Source: Azospirillum brasilense
GTDB taxonomy: Bacteria > Pseudomonadota > Alphaproteobacteria > Azospirillales > Azospirillaceae
NCBI RefSeq assembly: GCF_022023855.1
Contig: NZ_CP059449.1
Span: 1,474,501-1,538,500 of the forward strand
Length of the DNA: 64,000 nucleotides
Direction of reading: 5' to 3'
Below, one piece after another: positions 52,944 through 62,954 of the stretch (its first letter is position 1; the number at the start of each line of letters is the position of its first letter). The notes under the pieces are model-generated. The model searched no databases. It was not told the origin of the DNA and worked only from the letters and a program-made list of their open reading frames with translations. Made by a program: the position numbers and the translations under genes.

Positions 52944-53522
52944 TCAGATCAGCTTGATCGCCAGGAAGCCGCCGATCAGCGCGACGGCGAAGGCGGTGGT
53001 GACCAGCGTCAGCCGCTTTTCGATGAAGGCGCGCACCGGCTCCCCGAACCAGTAGAGCAGGGCGGCGACCAGATAGAAGCGGATGGCCCGTGACAGGATC
53101 GAGGCGCCGATGAACACCCAGATGTTCAGCTTCGCCACACCCGCGGTGATGGTCAGCAGCTTGTAGGGGATGGGCGTCATGCCCTTGATGATGAGAATTT
53201 CCGCGCCGTATTCGACGAAGGTATGGCGCAGCGTCTCGAACTGGGCTTCCAGGTGGTAGAAGTCGATGACCGCCTTGCCAATGGCCTCGTACAGGAAGAA
53301 GCCGATCATGTAGCCGGCGATGCCGCCCACCACCGAGGCCAGCGTGCAGATCGTCGCGATCCGCCACGCCGCCTGCCGATTGGCGAGCACCATCGGCACC
53401 ATCAGGATGTCCGGCGGGATCGGGAAGAAGGAGCTTTCCGCGAAGGAAACCCCCGCCAGCCAGGTGGTGGCGTTCTTCGAGGCCGCCTTGGCCATCGTCC
53501 AGTCGTAAAGGCGCTTCAGCAT
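52944..53522 (-). CDS. YqaA-type DedA/SNARE-associated membrane protein
   Basis: 192 residues with about five membrane helices. FAESSFFPIPPDILMVPMVLAN is the family's conserved re-entrant segment, followed by LASVVGGIAGYMIGFFLYE and LIIKGMTPIPYKLLTITAGVAKLN, the DedA signature with Arg/Lys and Pro. DedA proteins move lipid carriers such as undecaprenyl phosphate or keep proton-motive force; this shorter YqaA class is less studied. It lies 97 bases upstream of the SDR gene on the same strand. Confidence 0.88.
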   Translation of the reverse strand: MLKRLYDWTMAKAASKNATTWLAGVSFAESSFFPIPPDILMVPMVLANRQAAWRIATICTLASVVGGIAGYMIGFFLYEAIGKAVIDFYHLEAQFETLRHTFVEYGAEILIIKGMTPIPYKLLTITAGVAKLNIWVFIGASILSRAIRFYLVAALLYWFGEPVRAFIEKRLTLVTTAFAVALIGGFLAIKLI

Positions 53523-53631
53523 GCCGGTCGCAGCCCGTGTTGTGCCGGTGAGGGAGCCCCTGTTTTAGCGGGGGACCGTGTCAGCGGCTACGACCAATTC
53601 GGGGCGGCCCCGGAAAGGCTAAGCCATCGGC

Positions 53632-53877
53632 CTAGCGGGGCGCTGGCTTGCTCCCGGATTCGGCGGTGTGCGGTTCCGCCTTCTCAGGGTCGGCGCGCGA
53701 CACCGGATCGCAGTCGCCGTCGCGGGAACCGCCGGGATGACCGCCCGGCATGCCGCGGTAGCGCGTGTCCGGGTTGGACCCGCCGCCGCCGCTCTGCTCG
53801 TCGCAAAGAGGCTCGATGTCGGTCTTGTGAATGTCCTTGGGCTCGGCGCCTTTTTGTCCTGCGGTGTCGTCGGCCAT
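53632..53877 (-). CDS. Hypothetical small polar protein
   Basis: 81 residues, strongly polar and probably disordered, with MADDTAGQKGAEPKDIHKTDIEPLCDEQSGGGG and Gly/Pro/Asp-rich remainder, no membrane segment, one or two Cys. An excellent GGAGAACGGCC-ATG start supports translation. No family is recognised. It lies 72 bases after the stop of the cytochrome c gene on the same strand and may share its transcript. Confidence 0.55.
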   Translation of the reverse strand: MADDTAGQKGAEPKDIHKTDIEPLCDEQSGGGGSNPDTRYRGMPGGHPGGSRDGDCDPVSRADPEKAEPHTAESGSKPAPR

Positions 53878-53949
53878 GGCCGTTCTCCGGCTGCGGGGGG
53901 AAACCGGGCAACAGGCTGGCCGCGGTCCCGGTTCCCGTCCCGCTGACGC

Positions 53950-54345
53950 TCACTTCGTCGCGGCTTCCAGATAGGCGATCAGGTCGGCGCGGTCCTCCGG
54001 CTTCGCCACCCCGGCGAAGGCCATGCGGCTGTCGGCGATGACCGCCTTCGGGTTGGCGAGATAGGGGTCGAGCGTCTTGGCATCCCACGCGATGCCCGAC
54101 GCCTTCAGCCCCTCGGAGTAATTGGCGTAGTTGTCCACCGCTCCGGCCTTACGCCCGAACAGCCCGTGCAGCGTGGGGCCGACGCGGTTCTTGCCCGCCT
54201 CCACGGTGTGGCAGGCCTTGCACTGGCGGAACAGCTTTTCGCCGTTCGCCGGATCGCCGTCGGCCAGGGCCGGGAGCGGCGCTGCGGCGAGAAGGACCAG
54301 GGCGGCCAAGGCTGTACGGGCGGCGGTGCGGGCGGCGGTGCGCAT
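53950..54345 (-). CDS. Cytochrome c family protein (class I, c2-like)
   Basis: 131 residues. A signal peptide (ALAALVLLAAAPLPALA) leads to a mature class I cytochrome c: DPANGEKLFRQCKACHTVEAGKNRVGPTLHGLFGRKAG with haem motif CKACH near residue 45, YSEGLKASGIAWDAKTLDPYLANP, and the axial Met in SRMAFAGVAKPEDRADLIAYLE. It is a periplasmic electron carrier, similar to cytochrome c2. The start MRTAARTAARTA is repetitive; an internal start cannot be excluded. It follows the ModE-like gene on the same strand. Confidence 0.93.
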   Translation of the reverse strand: MRTAARTAARTALAALVLLAAAPLPALADGDPANGEKLFRQCKACHTVEAGKNRVGPTLHGLFGRKAGAVDNYANYSEGLKASGIAWDAKTLDPYLANPKAVIADSRMAFAGVAKPEDRADLIAYLEAATK

Positions 54346-54402
54346 GGGTCGGGGGCCTCCTTCGTTTCGCCGCGGCGGAAGGTCGCGGCGTCGAGGGAGA
54401 CT

Positions 54403-54810
54403 TTACGGATCGCCGGAGTCCGGGCCATTGGACTTTGGATCAGCGGGTTCCGCGCCTTTTTCGAGCGCCGCCTCCGGTTTCAGCGCCTCGTCCAGCCAGG
54501 CGAGGTGGGGGGCGGCGGCCCGGCGGGCCTCCTCCTCCATGCGGCGGTAGCGGGCGATCACCTCCTGGCCGAAGGCGGTCAGGCCGGTCCCGCCGCCCTC
54601 CCGCCCGCCGACGTTGGTGCGCACCACCGGCTCGCGGAAGGCGGAGTTCATGGTTTCCACCAGGAACCACGCGCGGCGAAAGGACATGCCGAGCGCCCGT
54701 GCCGCCGCCGAGATCGAGCCGGTGCGGTCGATCTCCTCCAGCAGGGACACCTTGCCGGGTCCGATGGCGCCGGAGGGGTGGAGGAAGCGCAGCCGGATGT
54801 CGGTCGTCAT
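54403..54810 (-). CDS. ModE N-terminal-domain-only transcriptional regulator
   Basis: 135 residues. KVSLLEEIDRTGSISAAARALGMSFRRAWFLVETMN is the winged helix-turn-helix of ModE; the following GGREGGGTGLTAFGQEVIARYRRMEEE completes the domain. The molybdate-binding TOBE domains of full ModE (about 260 residues) are missing, as in many bacterial short ModE-like proteins, so its ligand sensing is unclear. The C-terminal 25 residues are acidic/Pro-rich. No mod transport genes are adjacent. Confidence 0.88.
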   Translation of the reverse strand: MTTDIRLRFLHPSGAIGPGKVSLLEEIDRTGSISAAARALGMSFRRAWFLVETMNSAFREPVVRTNVGGREGGGTGLTAFGQEVIARYRRMEEEARRAAAPHLAWLDEALKPEAALEKGAEPADPKSNGPDSGDP

Positions 54811-55063
54811 GTCCTGAAGTCTCGCCGGGAAACGGAAGGGTCTCCGCCCAAGGTATCATCTGTCGGCCAACGGTCGGTCCCGAATCTGGGGGTCCGAGCT
54901 TCTGCAACCAAAGTCGAATTTACCGGCCTTCCCCGAAACCGCGATAACGGCGGGGCGCTGTGACGGATACCGATCATCGGACGAACGGACACAGGGCGCA
55001 CAACCCGCCAAACGTCATTCCACGACATTCAGTTCGGGCAATCCGCTTCGGGAGGAAACCGCC

Positions 55064-56584
<1,521 letters not shown>

Positions 56585-56611
56585 CCTCCCTGTCTCCTCC
56601 CTGACGACCTT

Positions 56612-56643
56612 GGGCCGGCGGCCATTCGGCCTCCGGCCCTTTT
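56612..56643 (+). terminator. Terminator or attenuator between aldehyde dehydrogenase and DUF779 genes
   Basis: The stem GGGCCGG-GGCC/GGCC-CCGGCCC with one mismatch (56612-56623 with 56628-56639), followed by TTTTCTC, is a fair Rho-independent terminator. It sits inside a pair of genes that normally work together, so it may lower rather than stop DUF779 expression. Confidence 0.75.
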
Positions 56644-56679
56644 CTCGTCCGGCTGAATTCCTTCTGGGAGCATTCGCCC

Positions 56680-57063
56680 ATGGTCGAACGAGTCGTCGCC
56701 ACACCGGCGGCCCTGGAACTGATTGAAAAGCTGCGCGGGCTCTACGGGCCGCTGTTCTTCCACCAGTCCGGCGGCTGCTGCGACGGCAGCGCGCCGATGT
56801 GCTTCATGGACGGGGAGTTCCGCCCCGGCGGGCAGGACGTCCGGCTGGGGGAGATCGGCGGCTGTCCCTTCTACATGGGGGCGGCGCAGTTCGAATACTG
56901 GTCGCACACCCAACTCATCATCGACGTGGTGCCGGGCCGCGGCGCCAGCTTCTCGCTGGAGGCGCCGGAGGGCGTGCGCTTCCTCACCCGCTCGCGCTTG
57001 TTCTCCGATGGCGAGGTGGAGGCGCTGCGTTCCGATCCGCGCGATATGATTAAAAAGGCATAG
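56680..57063 (+). CDS. DUF779 domain protein
   Basis: 127 residues of DUF779: HQSGGCCDGSAPMCF (paired Cys), GEIGGCPFYMGAAQFEYWSHTQLIIDVVPGRGASFSLEAPEGVRFLTRSRLF, the whole family length. Genes of this family are regularly found next to ExaC/AcoD-type aldehyde dehydrogenase genes, as here, and may help the dehydrogenase fold or work; the precise role is not established. The conserved cysteines suggest metal or thiol chemistry. The ATG at 56680 has GGGAG upstream. A very strong terminator follows at 57191-57224. Confidence 0.88.
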   Translation: MVERVVATPAALELIEKLRGLYGPLFFHQSGGCCDGSAPMCFMDGEFRPGGQDVRLGEIGGCPFYMGAAQFEYWSHTQLIIDVVPGRGASFSLEAPEGVRFLTRSRLFSDGEVEALRSDPRDMIKKA

Positions 57064-57190
57064 CGCTGTTCCGTGGAATGCGGTATTCAGGATTCGACTT
57101 CGGGACTTTCCCAGTCGGCACGGCCGCCGGGCGGTCTGATCCGTGTTCAGACCGGCTCCCCCGCGTGGTGGTGCATATGGAACCGAACTC

Positions 57191-57224
57191 AGGCGCTTTC
57201 CGCGACGGCGGAAGGCGCCTTTTT
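57191..57224 (+). terminator. Rho-independent terminator after DUF779 gene
   Basis: A 13-base-pair stem (AGGCGCTTTCCGC/GCGGAAGGCGCCT with one G-T pair) around a 4-base loop, 57191-57220, runs into TTTTT. It separates the aldehyde dehydrogenase/DUF779 unit from the FIST sensor gene. Confidence 0.93.
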
Positions 57225-57391
57225 CGTTGCTTGGGAAACAGTCCCACGCCGAACCTTAGACCATGGTCGCATGCCCGCACCCCCGCGCCGGCTTTGCCCG
57301 GCGGGCATCGCTGAAGTAACCTATAGGTCATCCGCCCACGTTTCCCGGCCGGCCTTCCGGCGTCGGGTGGCCGTCTGGGGTGTTGGATGCC

Positions 57392-58645
57392 ATGCCGATG
57401 CTTTTCGGGACCCGCATTGTGACCAGCCATCCGGCCTCGGACGCTCTTCTCTCCGATGCTCCGCCCAGTTCCCCCGCGCCCAGCCCGTCCCTGCCGCGGG
57501 CCGTCTCGATGGCGGAGGACGCCCGCGCCGCCGCGCGTGACCTGTTCGAGGGGCTGTGCGGACGGAACCCCGCCGCCGTGGCCGAGCTGGAGATGGTGCT
57601 GGTCTTCTGCTCCGCCCATTACGACCGGGTGGAGCTGGCGGCGGCCCTGGCCGAGCTGTTCGGGCCGGTGCCGGTGATCGGCTGCACCACGGCGGGCGAG
57701 ATCACGCCCTTCGGCTACGCCGCCGGGTCGCTGGTCGGGATCGGCTTTCCGCGCGCCGACTTCACCATCGCCACCCAGCGCATCGACGATCTCGACCGCT
57801 TCTCCATCGCCGACGCGCCGCGCGTCCTGCGCAACCTGATGGAGCAGCGCGACGTCGCGCTGGCCGCCCGCGCCGACGCCTTCCCCGACCATGGCAGCTT
57901 CGCCTTCCTGATGATCGACGGCATGTCGCGGGCGGAGGAGATGGTGGTCAGCGCGCTGCACAGCGTACTGATGGACATCCCGCTGTTCGGCGGCTCCGCC
58001 GGGGACGAGCTGCGCTTCGAGCGCACCTTCGTTCTGCACGAGGGACGGTTCCACACCAACGCCGCCGTGCTGATGCTGGTCACCACCGCGCGCCGCTTCG
58101 TGGTCTTCCGGACCGAGCATTTCGTGGCGTCCGACGCCAAGATGGTGGTGACCGGCGCCGATCCGCAGCGCCGCATCGTCACCGAGATCAACGCCGAGCC
58201 GGCGGGCCGCGAATACGCCCGCATGGTCGGGCTGGAGGGGGAGCCGCTGACCCCCCTGATCTTCGCCGCCTATCCCGTCGTCGTACGGGTGGGGGGCGAG
58301 TACCATGTCCGCTCCATCCAGAAGGTCAACGACGACGAGAGCCTGACCTTCTACTGCGCCATCGACGAAGGGATCGTGCTGACCGTCGCGCGCGGCGTCG
58401 ACCCGGTGGAGAACCTGGAGGAGATGATGCGCAAGCTGGCCGCGGAGGTCGGCGGGCCGCCGGACCTCGTGCTCGGCTGCGACTGCATCCTGCGCCGGCT
58501 GGAGCTGGAGCAGCGGCAGCTCAAGCACGTCATGTCGGCGGCGCTGGCGCGGCACAACGTCGTCGGCTTCTGCGCCTACGGCGAGCAGTACAACGCCATG
58601 CACGTCAACCAGACCTTCACCGGTGTTGCGATAGGTGCGCGATGA
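57392..58645 (+). CDS. FIST-domain sensor protein (NosP-like)
   Basis: 417 residues. The N-terminal FIST_N domain (LEMVLVFCSAHYD, VIGCTTAGEITPFGYAAGSLVGIGF, FGGSAGDELRFERTFV) is followed by FIST_C (ADPQRRIVTEINAEPAGREYARMVG, LGCDCILRRLELEQRQLKHVM, GFCAYGEQYNAMHVNQTFTGVAIG). FIST proteins adjacent to hybrid kinases include NosP, a haem-based nitric-oxide sensor of pseudomonads. Here the stop overlaps the kinase start by 4 bases, the same NosP-kinase arrangement. Haem binding is not evident from sequence. A GTG at 57380 is an alternative start. Confidence 0.9.
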   Translation: MPMLFGTRIVTSHPASDALLSDAPPSSPAPSPSLPRAVSMAEDARAAARDLFEGLCGRNPAAVAELEMVLVFCSAHYDRVELAAALAELFGPVPVIGCTTAGEITPFGYAAGSLVGIGFPRADFTIATQRIDDLDRFSIADAPRVLRNLMEQRDVALAARADAFPDHGSFAFLMIDGMSRAEEMVVSALHSVLMDIPLFGGSAGDELRFERTFVLHEGRFHTNAAVLMLVTTARRFVVFRTEHFVASDAKMVVTGADPQRRIVTEINAEPAGREYARMVGLEGEPLTPLIFAAYPVVVRVGGEYHVRSIQKVNDDESLTFYCAIDEGIVLTVARGVDPVENLEEMMRKLAAEVGGPPDLVLGCDCILRRLELEQRQLKHVMSAALARHNVVGFCAYGEQYNAMHVNQTFTGVAIGAR

Positions 58646-61371
58646 CGCTCATCTTCGACTGGCGGGAACCGTCCCGCCCACCCGCCGAACCGCCGTCTCC
58701 CGCTCCGCTGTCCGCACGTCCGTCGTCACCCGACGAGCGCGGCCGACTGGAGGCGCTGGAACGCGAGAACGCCAAGCTCCGCCGCATCAACCAAGTGCTG
58801 ATGGACCGGGTGGAGCGGTCGATGGACGTGCAGGGGGGCGCCTTCTCCCTGTTCCAGACCGCCATCGTCCTGGAGCAGAAGGTGCGCGAGCGCACGCTGG
58901 AGCTGGAGCGCGCCCTGCGCGAGCTGGAGGACAGCCACCGCGCCTTGGCCCGCGCCAAGGAGTTGGCCGACACCATGCGCGGCCGCCTGTCGGAGGCCAT
59001 CGAGTCGGTCAACGAGGGCTTCGCCATCTTCGACGCCGACGATCGGCTGGTCCTGTGCAACAGCAAGTATCTGGCCCTGTGGCCGGAGATCCGCGACCGC
59101 ATCCTGCCGGGCATCCGCTTCCAGGAGATCGCCGAGCTGGCGGCCTCCTCCCGCACCATCGCCGACGCCTACCCGCGGCCCGACCGCTGGCTGTCGGAGC
59201 GGCTGGCCCAGCACCGCGCGCTGAAGGGCCCCTACGTCTACCGGCTGGCCGACGGGCGCTGGGTCCAGGTGAACGAGCGGCGGACCCGCGACGGCGGGGT
59301 GGTCGGCGTCTACACCGACATCACCGACATCAAGGAGCATGAGACCCGCCGCCGCGAGCGCGAGCTGGCCGAGAAGTCGGCGCTTTTGCAGGCGACGCTG
59401 GACAACATCGCCCAGGGGGTCGGGGTGTACGACCGCGACCAGCGGCTGGTCGCCTGGAACGAGCGCTTCACCGGCCTGCTGCGCCTGCCCGCCAACGTGG
59501 CGGAGCGCGGGGCGGGCTTCGCCGACTTCGTGCTGCACCACGCGGCGCTCGGCGACCGTGGCCTGTCGTTGAAGGCGCTGATGATGCCGAGCTGCCTCGT
59601 CGAGCAGCCCTGGCTGGACGGCACGGTCCTGGAGATCAGCCGCAACCCCATGCCGGGCGGCGGCTTCGTCCTGACCTTCACCGACATCACCGAGCGCAAG
59701 CGCGCCGAGCAGGCGCTGCGCGACAGCGAGGAGCGCATCCGGCTGGTCACCGATGCCGTGCCGGCGCTGATCGCCTACGTCGACGCCGAGCAGCGCTTCC
59801 GCTTCGTCAACAAGGCCTACGAGGGCTGGTTCAACCGCAAGCGCGAGGAGATCGAGGGCCAGCCGATGTGGGCGGCGCTGGGCGACCTCTATTACGAGGT
59901 GCGGCGCTCCTACGTGCTGCGCGCGCTGGCCGGCGAGGAGGTCACCTTCGACTTGGAACTGCCCGGCGAGAACGGGTCGCCGCGCTACGCCGTCGCCACC
60001 TACATCCCGCATTTCGGTGAGCGGCGCGGCGGCGGCAAGCCGGAGGTGCTGGGCTATTTCGGCCTGATCCACGACATCACCGAGCGGCGCATGGCGGCAG
60101 AGGCGCTGGCCGACGCCAAGGACAGCCTGGAGCGCCGCGTCGTCGAGCGCACCGCCGAGCTGACCCGGCTCAACGGCCAGCTCCAGCAGGAGATCGCCGA
60201 GCGCATCGCGGCGGAGGAGGCGCTGCGGCTGGCCAAGGCGGAGGCGGAGCAGGCCAACCTGTCCAAGACGCGCTTCCTGGCGGCGGCCAGCCACGACCTG
60301 CTGCAGCCGCTGAACGCGGCGCGGCTGTTCGTCTCGGCGCTGGGCGACCTGGAGCAGCCGGAGCCGAACCGCGGGCTGGTCGACAACATCGACGTCGCCC
60401 TGGCCTCGGTCGAGGATCTGCTGTCGGCGCTGCTGGACATCTCCAAGCTGGACGCCGGTGCGGTGCGACCGGAGATCGCCGATTTCCCGATCAAGAGCCT
60501 GTTCGGCGCGCTGGCCACCGAATACGCGGCGGTGGCGAAGGAGCGCGGGCTGGACCTCTGCGTCGTTCCCAGCCACGCCGTGGTGCGCAGCGACATCCGT
60601 CTGCTGCGCCGGATCCTGCAGAACTTCCTGTCCAACGCCCTGCGCTACACCCAGGCGAAGAGAGGGGCGCGGGGCGGGGCCGGGCGTGTGCTGGTCGGCT
60701 GCCGACGGACGCCGGAAGGTTTGCGGATCGAGGTGTGGGACACCGGCCCCGGCGTGCCCGCCGACAAGCTGGGCGAGATCTTCCAGGAGTTCCGCCGCCT
60801 CGACACGCCCTGCGCCAACGAGCGGGTCCGCGGCATGGGCCTCGGCCTCGCCATCGTGGAGCGGGTGGCGCGGATGCTCGACCATCCCATCACCGTGCGG
60901 TCGCAGCCGGGGCGGGGCTCAGTCTTCGCGGTGACGGTGCCCTTCGGGCGCTACGCCCGCCCGGTGCGCGCGCTGGAGGCGCCGGTGCAGACCGCCTCGA
61001 ACCGGCTGGCCGGCACGCGGGTGCTGGTGATCGACAACGAGCCGGCGGTGCTCGCCGGCATGCGCGCGCTGCTGGAGGGCTGGGGGTGCAGCGTCGCCAC
61101 CGCGGCGTCGGGCGACGAGGCGTTGGCCGGGCTGGGGGCGGTGGCTCCGGACGTGCTGTTCGCCGACTACCACCTGGACGATGGAGTGATCGGCTTCACC
61201 GAGATCGCACGGGTGCGCGAGCGCTGCGGGGCCGATCTGCCGTCGGTCCTCATCACCGCCAACCGCACCGCGGAGGTGGTGGAGGAGGCGCAGGCCAAGG
61301 GCTGCCATGTGCTGAACAAGCCGGTGCGGCCGGCGCAGCTGCGGGCGGTGATGACGGGGTTGCTGGGGTAG
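58642..61371 (+). CDS. Hybrid histidine kinase with three PAS domains (NahK/ErcS'-like)
   Basis: 909 residues. After an N-terminal coiled coil (about 30-115) come three PAS domains (roughly 115-235, 255-360, 365-490), another coiled coil, then HisKA with AAASHDLLQPLNAARLF (phospho-His near 551), HATPase_c (QNFLSNALRYTQ, DTGPGVP, GMGLGLAIVERVARML) and a receiver (VIDNEPAVLAGM, Asp in FADYHLDDG near 839, Lys in LNKPVRPAQL). No membrane segments, so it is cytoplasmic. Domain order matches P. aeruginosa NahK/ErcS', which works with NosP and with ethanol oxidation. It starts within the FIST gene stop (ATGA overlap). Confidence 0.93.
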   Translation: MTLIFDWREPSRPPAEPPSPAPLSARPSSPDERGRLEALERENAKLRRINQVLMDRVERSMDVQGGAFSLFQTAIVLEQKVRERTLELERALRELEDSHRALARAKELADTMRGRLSEAIESVNEGFAIFDADDRLVLCNSKYLALWPEIRDRILPGIRFQEIAELAASSRTIADAYPRPDRWLSERLAQHRALKGPYVYRLADGRWVQVNERRTRDGGVVGVYTDITDIKEHETRRRERELAEKSALLQATLDNIAQGVGVYDRDQRLVAWNERFTGLLRLPANVAERGAGFADFVLHHAALGDRGLSLKALMMPSCLVEQPWLDGTVLEISRNPMPGGGFVLTFTDITERKRAEQALRDSEERIRLVTDAVPALIAYVDAEQRFRFVNKAYEGWFNRKREEIEGQPMWAALGDLYYEVRRSYVLRALAGEEVTFDLELPGENGSPRYAVATYIPHFGERRGGGKPEVLGYFGLIHDITERRMAAEALADAKDSLERRVVERTAELTRLNGQLQQEIAERIAAEEALRLAKAEAEQANLSKTRFLAAASHDLLQPLNAARLFVSALGDLEQPEPNRGLVDNIDVALASVEDLLSALLDISKLDAGAVRPEIADFPIKSLFGALATEYAAVAKERGLDLCVVPSHAVVRSDIRLLRRILQNFLSNALRYTQAKRGARGGAGRVLVGCRRTPEGLRIEVWDTGPGVPADKLGEIFQEFRRLDTPCANERVRGMGLGLAIVERVARMLDHPITVRSQPGRGSVFAVTVPFGRYARPVRALEAPVQTASNRLAGTRVLVIDNEPAVLAGMRALLEGWGCSVATAASGDEALAGLGAVAPDVLFADYHLDDGVIGFTEIARVRERCGADLPSVLITANRTAEVVEEAQAKGCHVLNKPVRPAQLRAVMTGLLG

Positions 61372-61403
61372 CCTTCGTGGGGAGTGGTGGCGACGGGCCC
61401 CAC

Positions 61404-62213
61404 CTACTCCCCACCCGCCTTGCGCGCCAGGAAGCCCCGAGCCGGGTTGTAGCCGTAAACCGCACCGCCCAGGAACACCGCCAGCGCCAGCACCGTCCAG
61501 CCCAGTGCCGGCAGGTTCACGTCCAGATACAGCGCGAAACGGATCAGCTCGACCGCCTGGCTGAAGGGGTTGACGGTGCACAGGAAATACAGAAGCTCCC
61601 CCGCCTCCTGCATCTTCCACAGCGGATAGAGCGCGGTGGACAGGAAGAAGGTCGGGAAGATGACGAAGTTCATCACGCCCGCGAAATTCTCCAGCTGCCG
61701 GATGGCCGAGGACAGCAGCATCCCCAGCGCCCCCAGCATCAGCCCGCTGACCACCAGCGCCGGCAGCACCGTGAGGTAGCCGAGCGGCGGCGCCTGCACC
61801 CCGTAGACCCAGGCGACGGCGAGGAAGGCATAGACCTGGAGGATCGACACCGCCGTCCCGGCCAGCAGCTTCGCCGTCAGCAGGAACCAGCGGGGCAGGG
61901 GGCTGACCAGCAGCATCCGCATGCTGCCCATCTCGCGGTCGTAGACCATCGACAGCGAGCTTTGCATCCCGTTGAACAGCTGGACCATCCCGGCAAGGCC
62001 GGGGACGATGTAGACCTCGTAGGGAATGTAGGTCTCGTAGGGCGGGGTGATGGCGATGCCCAGCGCCGCGCGGAAGCCCGCCGCGAAGACGAACAGCCAC
62101 AACAGCGGGCGGACCAGGGCCGACAGGAAGCGCTCGCGCTGGTGGACGAAGCGCAGCACCTCGCGCCCGACGATCCCGCCGAGCGCGCGCGTATAATGGG
62201 CAAAAGCCGTCAC
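61404..62213 (-). CDS. ABC-2 transporter permease (PQQ-alcohol-cluster type)
   Basis: 269 residues with six membrane helices of the ABC-2 type (VRPLLWLFVFAAGFRAALG, YIVPGLAGMVQLFNGMQSSLSMVYDREMGSMRMLLVSPLPRW, FAGVMNFVIFPTFFLSTALYPLW). The sequence IPYEVYIVPG and DREMG-x-MR are typical of permeases encoded with PQQ-dependent alcohol dehydrogenases (PedC-like). The GTG start at 62213 has GGAGGCGGC upstream and overlaps the ATPase stop by 4 bases. The transported substrate is unknown. It is convergent with the kinase gene, 33 bases away. Confidence 0.85.
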   Translation of the reverse strand: MTAFAHYTRALGGIVGREVLRFVHQRERFLSALVRPLLWLFVFAAGFRAALGIAITPPYETYIPYEVYIVPGLAGMVQLFNGMQSSLSMVYDREMGSMRMLLVSPLPRWFLLTAKLLAGTAVSILQVYAFLAVAWVYGVQAPPLGYLTVLPALVVSGLMLGALGMLLSSAIRQLENFAGVMNFVIFPTFFLSTALYPLWKMQEAGELLYFLCTVNPFSQAVELIRFALYLDVNLPALGWTVLALAVFLGGAVYGYNPARGFLARKAGGE

Positions 62214-62950
62214 GCCGCCTCCTTCGCGGTCAGCCGGGTGAAGCTCTCGGTCAGCGTGTCCGCCCCGGTCGCGCGGTTCACCTCCGTCACCGGCCCGGCG
62301 GCGCGGACACGGCCGCGGTGGATCACCACCACGCGGTCGCCGTCGCCGATCTCGTCGATCAGATGGGTGGCCCAGAGCACGGCGATGCCGCGCTCCCGGC
62401 ACAGCGCGTGGACATGCTCGACGATGGCGCGCCGCGCCGGGACGTCCAGCCCGACGGTCGGCTCGTCCAGCACCAGAAGGGCCGGCTCGTGCAGCAGGGT
62501 GCGGGCCAGCTCCACCCGGCGGCGGTGCCCGCCGTTCAGCGCCCGCACCGTCTCGCCGATGCGCTCCGCCATGCCCAGCCGCTCCAGCGACTCCCGTGCC
62601 CGCGCCTCGGCGGTGCGGCGGGGGATGCCGTGCAGGGCCGCAAAATAGAGCAGATTCTGCCGCACCGTCAGGTCGAGGTCGAGCGTCGGCTGCTGGAACA
62701 CCACCCCCATGCGGCCCAGCGCCTTGGCCGGCTCCCGCCGCAGGTCGATGCCGCCGATGCGGATGGTGCCGCCCGGCGATTCGAACAGGCGGGTGACCAG
62801 AGCGAACAGCGTCGTCTTGCCCGCTCCGTTGGGGCCGAGTAGGGCGGTGAAGGACCCAGCCCCGACCGACAGCGACACATCCTTCAGCGCGAAGGTCCCG
62901 CGCCCGTAGGCGTAGCTCAGCCCTTCGATCGACAGCGCGGGCGTCCCCAT
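62210..62950 (-). CDS. ABC transporter ATPase (PQQ-alcohol-cluster type)
   Basis: 246 residues. Walker A LGPNGAGKTTLF near 38, Q-loop VVFQQPTLDLDLT, signature ALNGGHRRRVELART (a variant of LSGGQ with N and H), Walker B LLVLDEPTVGLD and the switch His in ATHLIDE are present. The N in the signature is uncommon but seen in the ABC ATPases of PQQ-alcohol clusters. It powers the overlapping permease. It starts only four bases after the beta-propeller gene's stop, so propeller, ATPase and permease are one operon. Confidence 0.9.
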   Translation of the reverse strand: MGTPALSIEGLSYAYGRGTFALKDVSLSVGAGSFTALLGPNGAGKTTLFALVTRLFESPGGTIRIGGIDLRREPAKALGRMGVVFQQPTLDLDLTVRQNLLYFAALHGIPRRTAEARARESLERLGMAERIGETVRALNGGHRRRVELARTLLHEPALLVLDEPTVGLDVPARRAIVEHVHALCRERGIAVLWATHLIDEIGDGDRVVVIHRGRVRAAGPVTEVNRATGADTLTESFTRLTAKEAA

Positions 62951-62954
62951 TCCG

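Noticed and set aside
58726..60885. Minus-strand 719-codon frame opposite the hybrid kinase
   Set aside because: Antisense shadow; the kinase frame has intact H, N, G and D boxes.
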